NCBI GenBank assembly: GCA_034440255.1
Contig: JAWXBU010000164.1
Span: 1 to 37,267, forward strand
Direction of reading: 5' to 3'
From: JAEUIA01 sp034440255
GTDB taxonomy: Bacteria; Planctomycetota; UBA1135; GCA-002686595
DNA: 37,267 bases
Made by a program: the position numbers and the translations under genes. Of the stretch, positions 23,081 to 31,492 are shown in pieces. Position 1 is the stretch's first letter, and the number at the start of each line of letters is the position of its first letter. The notes below the pieces were generated by a model. That model searched no databases. It was not told where the DNA came from and saw only the letters and a program-made list of their open reading frames with translations.

Positions 23081-24820
23081 TCAGGCCCGTGGCGGCTTCG
23101 GATTGAGCTTGGCGGTGACGAGCGCGAGCGCTTGCTCGTCGGAGTCGCACACGACGATCCAATTCGCGTCCGTCCGAATTCCTCCGCGCTCCATCACGGA
23201 TCGGGGTTGTGCCTGCACGCCCGCGATAGCTACGAAGATGCCCGCTTTGCGCAAGCGCTGGATCGCCGATTCGAGCGCAACGAGACCCGTGACGTCCATC
23301 ACCGGCACGTCGTCCATCTTCAAGATGACCGCACGTGTCTTCGACTTCACTCGCGTCAGCGCGCCGACGGCCTTGTCCGCCGCACCGAAGAAAAGCGGAC
23401 CGCGGATGACGTAGACGATGACGTCGTCGAGCATTGGATCGAGCGTGCCCGCGTGTCGTGTTTCCTCCGGCGCGGCATGGAACATTTCCGACATGCGCTT
23501 CATGAAAAGCAGTGATGCGAGCACGACGCCGGCGCTCACGGCGACCGTCATGTCGACTGCGACCGTGAGCACGAAACACGTCAGCAACACCGCGACGTCT
23601 CCCTTCGGTGCGACTCTCACGATGTGGAAGAAATGCGGCATGTCGGCCATGTTCCACGCCACGAGCAGCAGCAATGCAGCCATTGCTGCCATCGGTAGGT
23701 GCGCGAGGATCGGCGCGACAGCCAACACGGCGAGAAGCACGAATACGGCGTGCGAGAACGCGGAGATCGGCGAGCGCGCTCCTGCTCGAATACCCGTGGT
23801 CGTGCGCGCGATCGCTCCCGCGGCTGCGATTCCGCCGAAGAGCGGAGCCACGACGTTGCCCAATCCTTGTGCGAAGAGCTCCGCATCCGGATCGTGACGC
23901 GTGCCCGCGATTCCGTCGGCGACCACCGCGCACATAAGCGAAACGATTGCGCCGAGCATCGCCATCGCGATCGCCGGAGGGAGCAACGCACGCAGGGTGG
24001 ACATCGAACAGCCGATCGGAGTTCCATCGGCACCGGGCAGATTCCACGGCCAATCGAACGCGGGCAGAGCGTGCGGAATGCCTCCGAAACGTGAACCGAT
24101 CGTCGCGACTTCGAATCCGGCGACTGTGTGCGCGAGGACGAACGCAGCGACGCTCGCAGCCGCCAGCCCGACGAGCGGAGCCGGGATGGAACGCACGAAG
24201 CGCGGCCACAGCACCAACACGATCAACGTGAAAGTCCCGATCGCGACCTCGGAACCGTGAACAGTCGGAAGTGCTTGCGCGTACGCGACGATGCGCTCGG
24301 TGAAGTGTGCCGGATCCGATTCAGGCCTGAGCCCGAGGAAGTCCTTCAACTGCATGCCAGCGATCACGACGCCGATCCCGGCCGTGAAACCCGTCGTGAC
24401 CGGATGCGGAATGAACTGGATCAGACGCCCGAGTCGGGCAATCCCGAGTCCGCACAAGATCAGTCCCGACATCATCGAAGCGAGCAGAAGTCCGCCGATC
24501 CCATAGTGCGCCGAGATCGGCACGAGCAGTACGACGAATGCAGCAGTCGCACCCGAGACACACACGCGCGAGCCGCCGCACAACGCGATCAGCGCGCCGG
24601 CGACGATCGACGTGTACAGCCCGTGCTGAGGAGGGACGCCGGATGCGATCGCCAACGCCATCGCGAGCGGAAGTGCCACGACACCGACGACGAGTCCGGC
24701 AAGAATGTCCGTGCGCAGCTGGCGTGCGCCGTAACCGCTCGCGAGGGAGACGCGCAGTGCACAGCCGATGCGCGAGAAGACGTGGCCTTCTGCGGAGTTT
24801 TCAGAATCGTGGCGAGGCAT
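23081..24820 (-). CDS. SulP/SLC26-family anion permease with STAS domain
   Basis: 579 residues. About 12-14 membrane segments start with the SulP signature RTDILAGLVVGVVALPLAMALAIASGVPP-type stretch and GLYTSIVAGALIALCGGSRV, followed by FIPHPVTTGFTAGIGVVI. The C-terminal STAS domain (about 450-565) contains VILKMDDVPVMDVTGLVALE. Members transport sulfate, bicarbonate or other anions, often with Na+ or H+; the substrate is not predictable. Its stop codon and that of the convergent prenyltransferase are separated by 2 nt, with no terminator. The start ATG at 24820 has TACAGT 15 nt upstream and no strong Shine-Dalgarno. The N-terminal tail (MPRHDSENSAEGH) is hydrophilic and cytoplasmic. Confidence 0.93.
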   Translation of the reverse strand: MPRHDSENSAEGHVFSRIGCALRVSLASGYGARQLRTDILAGLVVGVVALPLAMALAIASGVPPQHGLYTSIVAGALIALCGGSRVCVSGATAAFVVLLVPISAHYGIGGLLLASMMSGLILCGLGIARLGRLIQFIPHPVTTGFTAGIGVVIAGMQLKDFLGLRPESDPAHFTERIVAYAQALPTVHGSEVAIGTFTLIVLVLWPRFVRSIPAPLVGLAAASVAAFVLAHTVAGFEVATIGSRFGGIPHALPAFDWPWNLPGADGTPIGCSMSTLRALLPPAIAMAMLGAIVSLMCAVVADGIAGTRHDPDAELFAQGLGNVVAPLFGGIAAAGAIARTTTGIRAGARSPISAFSHAVFVLLAVLAVAPILAHLPMAAMAALLLLVAWNMADMPHFFHIVRVAPKGDVAVLLTCFVLTVAVDMTVAVSAGVVLASLLFMKRMSEMFHAAPEETRHAGTLDPMLDDVIVYVIRGPLFFGAADKAVGALTRVKSKTRAVILKMDDVPVMDVTGLVALESAIQRLRKAGIFVAIAGVQAQPRSVMERGGIRTDANWIVVCDSDEQALALVTAKLNPKPPRA

Positions 24821-24872
24821 CTTCGACGACGCCAGACTGTACCTCGCTCACGTCGGCTTCAATCGCGAGCGG

Positions 24873-25160
24873 TCAGCTGTCGAGCACGCCACGCAGCCAC
24901 GCTTCGGCTTCTTTTTTGATTTTCATCGGCATCAAGCTGGCCGGGAATCCCAGTTCGGCGTCGATCTTGACCTCTCGCTCACTCACGCGAATTTCGCCTG
25001 AAAAACCGGTCCCTTCGACCCGTGCGACATCTTCCGTCCAGGTCACATTCGACACGAATCCGGCAGCCTTCGCACGCTGAGCTTCGGCCGCTGTGCGAAT
25101 GCGCCTCATGGCTTCGACGGTTCCGAGCGTGTGTTCGATCGTGAGTGAAACCTTCGACAT
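24873..25160 (-). CDS. Polyhydroxyalkanoate-granule-region-like small protein
   Basis: 95 residues, cytoplasmic, starting MSKVSLTIEHTLG. The pattern of a beta strand, EHTLG, a long helix (TVEAMRRIRTAAEAQRAKAAG), then strands VTWTEDVARVEGTGFSGEIRVSE and VKIDAELGFPASLMPMKIKKE resembles the family called polyhydroxyalkanoic acid system protein (PF09650), whose role is poorly known. No PHA synthase, phasin or depolymerase gene is in the window, so the link to PHA is not supported here. An in-frame ATG at 25202 exists, but the conserved pattern begins at 25160. TACAAT, a very good -10 hexamer, ends 6 nt upstream, implying a leaderless mRNA. Confidence 0.75.
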   Translation of the reverse strand: MSKVSLTIEHTLGTVEAMRRIRTAAEAQRAKAAGFVSNVTWTEDVARVEGTGFSGEIRVSEREVKIDAELGFPASLMPMKIKKEAEAWLRGVLDS

Positions 25161-25166
25161 GCGCTG

Positions 25167-25172
25167 ATTGTA
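25167..25172 (-). promoter_or_regulatory. Candidate -10 element (TACAAT) for the PHA-like gene
   Basis: On the minus strand TACAAT matches five of six consensus bases and ends 6 nt before ATG 25160, placing the expected transcription start on the A of the start codon. The -35 region is weak (GTCGAA at 17-nt spacing). Confidence 0.45.
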
Positions 25173-25246
25173 GCTGACACGCCCCGTGCTTCGACCGAGC
25201 AAGTTGCGCGCTTGGGCGATCAGGCGTAGTTTCGTTGTCGGAATCC

Positions 25247-25759
25247 ATGAACGCGAAACGCATCTTCACCACGCTCGTCGTCGCCGCTTCTGTCGGATGG
25301 TTGAGCGCAGGCTCGTGCCAAGTCAGTTACTGCGACGAGGACTGCGATCCGTGTTTTCAGCAGTGCCGCTGCAAGACATCGGTCTGCTACCAATCGAGCG
25401 CTTCGTTCCTGGTAGCGCACACTCTCGTCGCGTTCGATCGCACCGACGAAATGAATTCAGCGGGCGAGTTGCACCGCGTCTTCTCCGACATTGCCGGCCT
25501 TTCCGCGCAGCGCGCAGGCGCTCCGAGCAATCCTGACGGCGCTGCGATCATCGCGTTCGCCCGCGGAGTTCTCGCAGTGAACGCCGCGCTCTTCGGTCGC
25601 GCAGCGAACGAGTTCGAGCTGCTGCACACAGAACGCATGGAAACAGGCTGTTTCGTGCAGTTCGAGCGTGCGGAAGGCGCTCACGCGACCGACCTCGTCA
25701 CGTTCTACTTCGATCCGCGCGGCAATCTGGTCGAGATCGCGCACGACGCTCGCGCTTGA
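25247..25759 (+). CDS. Small Cys-rich lipoprotein, unknown function
   Basis: 170 residues. The signal peptide (MNAKRIFTTLVVAASVGWLSAGSC) ends at a lipobox-like Cys24, and within the next 24 residues there are seven more cysteines (CQVSYCDEDCDPCFQQCRC, then CKTSVC shared with it), a possible metal-binding or disulfide cluster. The remaining part is globular alpha/beta (LVAHTLVAFDRTDEMNSAG, ending TFYFDPRGNLVEIAHD). I do not recognise the family. The ATG at 25247 is chosen over the in-frame TTG at 25235 because it gives a normal signal peptide. TTGCGC (25204-25209) and TAGTTT (25227-25232), 17 nt apart, are a possible promoter in the divergent gap. The gene is monocistronic. Confidence 0.78.
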   Translation: MNAKRIFTTLVVAASVGWLSAGSCQVSYCDEDCDPCFQQCRCKTSVCYQSSASFLVAHTLVAFDRTDEMNSAGELHRVFSDIAGLSAQRAGAPSNPDGAAIIAFARGVLAVNAALFGRAANEFELLHTERMETGCFVQFERAEGAHATDLVTFYFDPRGNLVEIAHDARA

Positions 25760-25773
25760 GTGGAAACGAAAAA

Positions 25774-25806
25774 GCCTGCGTGCCTCCCGACGGAGGTCAC
25801 GCAGGC
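25774..25806 (-). terminator. Intrinsic terminator of the duplicated-domain secreted protein gene
   Basis: GCCTGCGTG (25774-25782) pairs with CACGCAGGC (25798-25806), and CCTCC (25783-25787) with GGAGG (25792-25796) past one bulged T, leaving a 4-nt loop. On the minus strand the stem is followed at once by TTTTTCG, a proper U-tract, and it lies 11 nt after the minus-strand stop at 25817. On the plus strand there is no T-run, so it mainly serves the minus-strand gene. Confidence 0.85.
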
Positions 25807-25816
25807 CTTGCAGTCA

Positions 25817-27502
25817 TCACAAAGTCCAATTGATCGCGAGCGAGTTCGTCAGGTTGTACGTCGCCCCCGTGCAGAAGAGCGCCGCGTCGCGGTACCAGAT
25901 CTGGTAGAGGCGCTGACTCGGAGTGACGATCCCGCCCTGTACTGAAATCGTCGGCTCGTTGCTCGCCGGATACTGCGACGAGTTGCAGATGTTGAGCTTC
26001 ACCGCGAGGCGCACGATCGACCCGCTGGCGCACAATCTGCCGTCACCGAACGGCACGCCCGTGAACGTCGTGCCTTGGAAGTACATGCAGAACGAGTTCG
26101 GCATGCTCGTGCCCTGCAGGATGACCGTGTCGTTCGCGATCGAGGCCGTTCCCGTGCCGATCAAGAGCGCGCCGCGCGGCTCGATCGAGTTCGGGCAACC
26201 GCGGCCGACACCGCCGAGCGGAACACTCGGGAAGCACGGGCAGGGATTGGTGATGTCATCGCCGAAGCACGACGGAATCCCCAGAGTTCCCGGGCACCGC
26301 GGCGCCAGATTCGCTTTCACGAACCAGTTGTCGAGGCCGAGCACTTTCGTCGTCGGGCCACCGCTCGCCGAGTTCGACGTCATGTAGCCGAACTGCATCA
26401 AAGTGCCTGAATTCGTGAAGTTCGGATGCACCGGACCGCCGCCCGAGATGAGGGCGAAGTCGCTCGACGTCAAACCGTTCAGCGCGTACGGATTCCACGT
26501 TCCGGAGAAGACGTTGATCGTCGGACCTGCGTAGTAACCCGAGCCTTGCCAGATGGCCGGGCGCAATCCCACCGCTCCACCGATCGAGATCGATGTCTGA
26601 TGTTGTGCGTCGGCCGAGAAGTCGACGGTGTAGACGGGCTCGACGGCCGGATCGTGGAACGCGAGGGACCACAGGTGAGCGACGATGATCGCGCCGTTCG
26701 TGTACGTGTGCGTCGTCTGACGGTAGTCGGTCGGATTGCCGCCGCTCGTGAACGAGACATTGGAAAACGTCGCGAGCGCGCTGGGCGTGCTGTCGAAGAC
26801 TTTGACCGGGATCCAGAGTCCGTTGAGCAGCGTGCCGTCGCTGAATGTCGCCGAGTCCAAGTGCACGGTGACGAGCCAGTTGTCGATCCCGCTCACCTTC
26901 GTGACCGGGCCGCCGCCCGCCGAGTTGCCTGTGAGGAAGCCGAACTCGATCGCGCCGCCCGTGCACGTGAAATCAGGGTGTAAGGGGCCCGTGCCGGCGA
27001 AGAGGATGAAGTCCTCGCTGTGCAAGGCGTTTTGGACGTACGACGCCCAAAACGTATCGAACACGTCGATCGACGGCCCACCGTAGATCACGCCGCTCTG
27101 ACGCAGGCCGAGTCGATACTCGACCGCCCCGCCGACGCTCGAGCCTGTGATGTGAGTCAGGCTCGCCGCGAAATCGATCGAACAGATCGGCGTCGTCGAC
27201 GGCAGATGCGTGTACTGCGGATCGAAGTGCGCCACGCGGATCGTTCCCGCGTTGAAGGTTTGCGACGTGTTGCGGTAGCTGCCCGGAATCCCGCCGAGTT
27301 GCGTCGTGCTCACGAACGTCGCGAGAGCACTCGGTGTCGTGTCGACGATCTTGGAGCTCGACCAGCCTGCGCCGAAACTCCCATCGGAAAAGACGGTGGT
27401 GTCGCCCGCGCGCGCGCTCTCGGTGAGCGCAGCGAGTGCGAAGAGAAATCCGGTTGCGAGTCGCGGAACGAGACGGTGCGTGGAAGCGGTTCTGGAGAAC
27501 AT
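25817..27502 (-). CDS. Secreted protein with internal duplication and Cys-rich planctomycete-type C-terminal domain
   Basis: 561 residues, unknown function. The signal peptide covers about 1-32 (ending ESARAG). Residues about 37-215 and 219-398 are two copies of one beta-rich domain: TTPSALATF and STPSALATF, the GTIRVAH and GAIIVAH strands, VGGAVEYRLGLRQSG and IGGAVGLRPAIWQGS, EDFILFAGTGPLHPDF and SDFALISGGGPVHPNF, GNSAGGGPVTKVSGIDNWLV and SNSASGGPTTKVLGLDNWFV. Residues about 411-561 form a third domain (NPCPCFPS, GRGCPNS, NDTVILQGTSMPNS, YQIWYRDAALFC) that I recall at the C-terminus of many exported proteins in deep-branching planctomycetes, perhaps a surface-sorting domain. The start is the ATG at 27502 with AGGAT upstream; the longer frame upstream lacks any protein-like composition. 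A strong terminator follows. Confidence 0.87.
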   Translation of the reverse strand: MFSRTASTHRLVPRLATGFLFALAALTESARAGDTTVFSDGSFGAGWSSSKIVDTTPSALATFVSTTQLGGIPGSYRNTSQTFNAGTIRVAHFDPQYTHLPSTTPICSIDFAASLTHITGSSVGGAVEYRLGLRQSGVIYGGPSIDVFDTFWASYVQNALHSEDFILFAGTGPLHPDFTCTGGAIEFGFLTGNSAGGGPVTKVSGIDNWLVTVHLDSATFSDGTLLNGLWIPVKVFDSTPSALATFSNVSFTSGGNPTDYRQTTHTYTNGAIIVAHLWSLAFHDPAVEPVYTVDFSADAQHQTSISIGGAVGLRPAIWQGSGYYAGPTINVFSGTWNPYALNGLTSSDFALISGGGPVHPNFTNSGTLMQFGYMTSNSASGGPTTKVLGLDNWFVKANLAPRCPGTLGIPSCFGDDITNPCPCFPSVPLGGVGRGCPNSIEPRGALLIGTGTASIANDTVILQGTSMPNSFCMYFQGTTFTGVPFGDGRLCASGSIVRLAVKLNICNSSQYPASNEPTISVQGGIVTPSQRLYQIWYRDAALFCTGATYNLTNSLAINWTL

Positions 27503-27783
27503 GGAATGATCCTGAGCGTGAAGACAGGTTCTGCGGGTCGGGGCGATGGACTGGGGCGCGCAGACGCGGGCCCCTGCTTCGTCATGTGCGAGAGCGCGTC
27601 CCGCTGGACGAATATCTGAAGAATTCGTGGGCTGGCAGGCTTTTGAAGTGATTTCAGGCGACCTGTGCCTCCGTTGACGACTCTCCAGCAGCCTGTCGCG
27701 TTTTCGCGCAGATGGGCCAATCGAGAACTGCAAGACCAACTTCGTCAGGAGCGCGAGTCCCGACGTAGGCCACGTGCGTGACG
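27503..27783. other. 281-nt gap with no gene, between two minus-strand genes
   Basis: No credible coding sequence or RNA fold seen. It must hold the promoter of the secreted protein (25817-27502); the only AT-rich patch is around 27610-27635 (minus strand TTCTTCAGATATT). It also contains one copy of the TGAAATCA motif (27649-27658, minus strand). No clear terminator for the DUF1552 gene is visible. Confidence 0.5.
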
Positions 27784-29127
27784 TCACACTCCGTCGAGTT
27801 TCCCGGTCGAATCGCCGTGTCGCGCGACCGGCACATCCATCTTCTCGAGCAGCGTGACGAACAGGTTCGCGACAGGCGTGTCCTTCGCAACTTGCATGTG
27901 ACGACCGCTCGCGACGCGACCACCGCCATCGCCGGCGAGCAGGATCGGCAGGTCGTCGTGGTTGTGTCGATTGCCGTCACCGATGCCGGAACCGAAGACG
28001 ATCATCGAGTTCGCGAGCACGTCGCCGTCGCCTTCCTGCGCGGCGCGCAACTTCGCGAGCAAGTACGCGAACTGCTCGACGTGGAAGCGATTGACGAGCT
28101 GGATCTTCGCGAGCTTGTCGGGTTCGTTGCCGTGGTGGCTGATGTCGTGATGACCCTCGGGCACGCCGAGGAACGCGTACGATCGATTCGAGCCTTCGTT
28201 CGCGAACGAGAACGTCGCTATGCGCGTCGTGTCGTTGACGAGTGCGAGTGCGAGCAAGTCGCTCAAGAGATGCAGATGCTCGGTCACGTTGGCCGGCGCG
28301 GACGTCGGGCGTGCGGAATCGGGCACCCCGTTCGCGCGACCGGACGCAGACGCTTCGATGCGACGTTCGAGTTCGCGCACCGACGACAAGTACTCGTCGA
28401 GCTTGCGTCGATCGTTTGCGCCCAGACGTTTGTCGAGCGACTTCGCGTCGTCGCGCACCCAATCGAGGATGCTCGCGCGTCGCTTCAAGCGCTGCGCACG
28501 CACTTCCTTCGTCTCGTTCTCGTCGCCGTCGCGGAACAGCCGATCGAAAACGTGGCGCGGATCCGTTTCCTTCGGACACGGCGTGTGCGGCGTCGACCAC
28601 GACAAGTTGCTCGAGTACGCGCAGGCATATCCCGAGTCGCATTGACCCGATTGCGAGCCGCCTTCGAGCCCGATTTCGAGCGAGCGCAAGCGCGTCGCCT
28701 CGCCGATGCGCGCAGCAGCGATCTGGTCGACGCTCGTGCCGACGCGGATCGAACTGCCGTCGGTTTTGAAGGGCTGGCATCCGGTCAAGAACGCGGCAGA
28801 AGCTCGCGCGTGATCACCGGGACCGTCGCCGTTGGCGCGCGCTTTGTCGTGCACGAGGCCCGACAGCACGAGCAGCGAATCCCGGAACGGTGCAAGCGGC
28901 TCCAACGTCGTTGGCAATACGTAGTCGACGCCCGTCGCCGTCGGTTTCCACGTCGGCATGTGCACGCCGTTGGGCACGTACACGAACACCATGCGGCGCG
29001 GCGTTTCGGGCTTGTTTTGTAGAGCAAAGGCGCGTGGCGCGGCCATCGCTTCGAGCAACGGCAACGCGATCATCGCGCCAGTTCCGCGCAAGAAAGTGCG
29101 TCGAGCCAAAGGCGAGAACGTGCTCAT
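27784..29127 (-). CDS. DUF1552 protein with Tat signal, partner of the cytochrome-domain protein
   Basis: 447 residues. A twin-arginine signal (LARRTFLRG, Arg9-Arg10, then a hydrophobic stretch to AAPRAFA) indicates folded export. The body matches DUF1552: RRMVFVYVPNGVHMPTWKP near the mature N-terminus, SGLVHDKARANGDGPGDHARASAAFLTGCQP, SLEIGLEG, a helical region with RRKLDEYLSSVRELERRIE, and the C-terminal MIVFGSGIGDGNRHNHDDLPILLAGDGGG. The fold resembles alkaline-phosphatase-type DUF1501 proteins, but the activity is not known. Its ATG overlaps the TGA of the upstream DUF1592-type gene (ATGA), and GGAGGA lies 6 nt upstream, so the two are translationally coupled. Such pairs are frequent in Planctomycetota and Verrucomicrobia; a role in degrading complex polymers has been suggested. 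Confidence 0.92.
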   Translation of the reverse strand: MSTFSPLARRTFLRGTGAMIALPLLEAMAAPRAFALQNKPETPRRMVFVYVPNGVHMPTWKPTATGVDYVLPTTLEPLAPFRDSLLVLSGLVHDKARANGDGPGDHARASAAFLTGCQPFKTDGSSIRVGTSVDQIAAARIGEATRLRSLEIGLEGGSQSGQCDSGYACAYSSNLSWSTPHTPCPKETDPRHVFDRLFRDGDENETKEVRAQRLKRRASILDWVRDDAKSLDKRLGANDRRKLDEYLSSVRELERRIEASASGRANGVPDSARPTSAPANVTEHLHLLSDLLALALVNDTTRIATFSFANEGSNRSYAFLGVPEGHHDISHHGNEPDKLAKIQLVNRFHVEQFAYLLAKLRAAQEGDGDVLANSMIVFGSGIGDGNRHNHDDLPILLAGDGGGRVASGRHMQVAKDTPVANLFVTLLEKMDVPVARHGDSTGKLDGV

Positions 29128-31364
29128 CGAATGTCCTCCTCGGTTCCACGGCGGCGGAACGGCTCGCTCTGAACGATCGCTTGGATCACGTCTTCGAACG
29201 TCGGATCGAACTCGAGCGACTGAGCGATGCCGTCGACGACTGGGCGATCGCGACGGCGCAATCCGCGCCCGAGCGAGTATGTCATGAGCTTCTCGACCAT
29301 GCAGCGCACGAACGCGTCGTCTCGCCCGAGCACGCCTTTCAATCCGGTGAGACCTTCGAAACGTCGACCGTCGGGCAGCACACCGCTCGCGTCGACGACG
29401 TGCCCTTCGTCCGAGCCGCGCCATGCACCCGTCGCATCGAAGTTTTCGAGTCCGAACCCGAGCGGATCGAGACGCGAGTGACAGGCACCGCAATCGGGAT
29501 TCTTGCGGTGTTCTTCGAGCCTTTCGCGCAGAGACGCTGCGCCGGATGCCGTCGAAGTCTCGTCGATGACGCCGACTCCAGGCGGTGGTGGCGGGGTCGG
29601 AGCGGCGAGCAGATTGTCGAGGATCCATTTGCCGCGTTTGACCGGACTCGTGCGCGTCGGGTTGCTCGTGACCGTCAACACGCCAGCCATGCCGAGCACG
29701 CCGCCGCGCACGCGACGATCGACCGGGACGCGCCGCATTTCGTCGCCGCGCACGCCCGCCATTCCGTAGTGTTTCGCCAAGCGCTCGTTCACGAACGTGA
29801 AGTCGGCGTCGAGGAATTCACGCACACTGCGGCCTTCGCGCACGATCGCGTCGAAGAAGAGTTCGGCTTCGGAGCGCATCGCCGTGGCGAGCTCGGCATC
29901 GAAGCCCGGGAAGCGCAGCGCATCGGGCGTGACGGAATCGAGGTTGCGCGTCTGCAGCCACTGGCCGCCGAAGTTGCGCGAGAGAGCACTCGCACGCGGA
30001 TCGCGCAACATGCGCCGGACTTGTTCTCGCAACACATCTGGTTTCGAGAGCGAACCGTCATCCGCTGCCCGCGCGAGTTCGTCGTCGGGCATGCTGCTCC
30101 ACAGCGCGTACGACAAGCGCGCAGCAAGTTCGAACGCGTTCAATTCGCGCAGCTTGCCGTCGGCGTCGCGCTCGACGAGGAACAAGAAGTGTGGCGATAC
30201 CAGCACGGCCGCCAACGCGGTGCGCACGCCGTCTTCGAAGGACTTTTCACCCTTCGCGAGCGTCATCAGTCGATCGAGTTCGCCGGACGCGACCGGCCTG
30301 CGCCAAGCACGCCGCGCCAAGTTCGCGACGACGTCGCGCTGACTTCCGCGCGTCTTCGGATCGAGCCAACCGCGCTGAAACGCCGAGAAAACAGGCGCAT
30401 CCAGCGGTCCGACGACTTCCAACCACTCGACGGTCAAGTTGCGGTCGCGCTGCGTCGGATCCGGATCGTCGGGCTTCCAGAAGTCGTTCAAGAACGAAAC
30501 GGCGACGCGCCGTCGGCCGGCTTTCACTTGGCAACGCAATTCGCTTTCTTGCGGCTTGTCCTTGGTCGCGGGCACGTCGAAGCGCAGCTTCTCCTCGCGC
30601 GCGATTCGAAAGGCCGCACGCGCCGGATCCGTTCCCGCTTGGTCGCCGAACGTGCGCGTGCGCAGCAGATATTCGCCGTCGCGCGGAAACACCATGTCGA
30701 ATCCGACATCGCCGTTCGAATACAGACCTCGCACCGTGCCGCGCGCGTTGCTGTTCTTGCCGGAGAGTTCGCTGCCCTTGACGCGTCGCTGCGGCGGTTT
30801 CGCCGGATCGTCCGAGGTCACCGCCCGCGCCGCGATGCGCTCGGCCGCGGTCATGTACTTTTCGAGCAGCATGTCCGGCATCGAGAGCACGTCGCCGATG
30901 TTGTCGAATCCGTATCCGACGTCGTCGTTCGGAAACTCCGCGAGGGCGTCGTAGTCGATACCGAGCAAGTCGCGGATGGTGTTGACGTATTCCGCGCGGT
31001 TCAGCCGCCGCAACGTCGGTCGACCTGGATCGGGCGCCGTGGCCGCTGCGAAACGCGCATCGATCCAGTGCAAGACCGCCGTTTTGTCCGCGTCACTCGG
31101 CCGCGACTTCTTCGCCGGAGGCATTTCGCCGGAAACGATGCGCTCACGCATGTCGAGCCACGTGTCGACGCGTCCGTCGGTCGATTTCGCGCTCGAAAAC
31201 ACGGACAAATCGAGTCCGCCCTTGGCCGCGTCACCCGCGTGACACTCGCTGCAATGCTGGGTGAGGAACGGCGCGATCGTGTCGGCGAACGGATCACCCG
31301 GAGACGCTGCCGACGCACTCGAGCCGAGAATGCCGAAGAACGCGAGCGATCGAATCCAAGTCAT
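29124..31364 (-). CDS. Exported multi-domain cytochrome c protein (DUF1587/1592/1588/1585 type)
   Basis: 746 residues with a cleavable signal peptide (MTWIRSLAFFGILGSSASA). An N-terminal cytochrome-c-like domain has heme motif CSECH (38-42) and likely axial Met81 (SGEMPPAKK). The usual chain of planctomycete DUFs follows: RRLNRAEYVNTIRDLLGID (DUF1587), RRAWRRPVASGELDRLM (DUF1595), FELAARLSYALWSSMPDDEL and FVNERLAKHYGM (DUF1592), RGGVLGMAGVLTVTSNPTR then a second CxxCH (CGACH, 625-629) with RLDPLGFGLENFDATGAWR (DUF1588), and the C-terminal MTYSLGRGL (DUF1585). A probable periplasmic redox or binding protein working with DUF1552. The start is the ATG at 31364, as the frame further upstream is Arg-rich and overlaps nothing meaningful. 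Activity not established. Confidence 0.93.
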   Translation of the reverse strand: MTWIRSLAFFGILGSSASAASPGDPFADTIAPFLTQHCSECHAGDAAKGGLDLSVFSSAKSTDGRVDTWLDMRERIVSGEMPPAKKSRPSDADKTAVLHWIDARFAAATAPDPGRPTLRRLNRAEYVNTIRDLLGIDYDALAEFPNDDVGYGFDNIGDVLSMPDMLLEKYMTAAERIAARAVTSDDPAKPPQRRVKGSELSGKNSNARGTVRGLYSNGDVGFDMVFPRDGEYLLRTRTFGDQAGTDPARAAFRIAREEKLRFDVPATKDKPQESELRCQVKAGRRRVAVSFLNDFWKPDDPDPTQRDRNLTVEWLEVVGPLDAPVFSAFQRGWLDPKTRGSQRDVVANLARRAWRRPVASGELDRLMTLAKGEKSFEDGVRTALAAVLVSPHFLFLVERDADGKLRELNAFELAARLSYALWSSMPDDELARAADDGSLSKPDVLREQVRRMLRDPRASALSRNFGGQWLQTRNLDSVTPDALRFPGFDAELATAMRSEAELFFDAIVREGRSVREFLDADFTFVNERLAKHYGMAGVRGDEMRRVPVDRRVRGGVLGMAGVLTVTSNPTRTSPVKRGKWILDNLLAAPTPPPPPGVGVIDETSTASGAASLRERLEEHRKNPDCGACHSRLDPLGFGLENFDATGAWRGSDEGHVVDASGVLPDGRRFEGLTGLKGVLGRDDAFVRCMVEKLMTYSLGRGLRRRDRPVVDGIAQSLEFDPTFEDVIQAIVQSEPFRRRGTEEDIR

Positions 31365-31492
31365 GTCGCGCCAGATGATGCCATGCGCGGGCCGGCTTGG
31401 GGGCGCTCGCCGAGCCTCTTCACGTCTCGAAGACCCCGCGACCTCTTCAACCGAGTCGCCCGTCGCAAACTCGATTGGGGAGATAGCGCCGC

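Noticed and set aside
27503..27787. Upstream extension of the duplicated-domain secreted protein
   Set aside because: It would bury the signal peptide; ATG 27502 with AGGAT gives a proper one.
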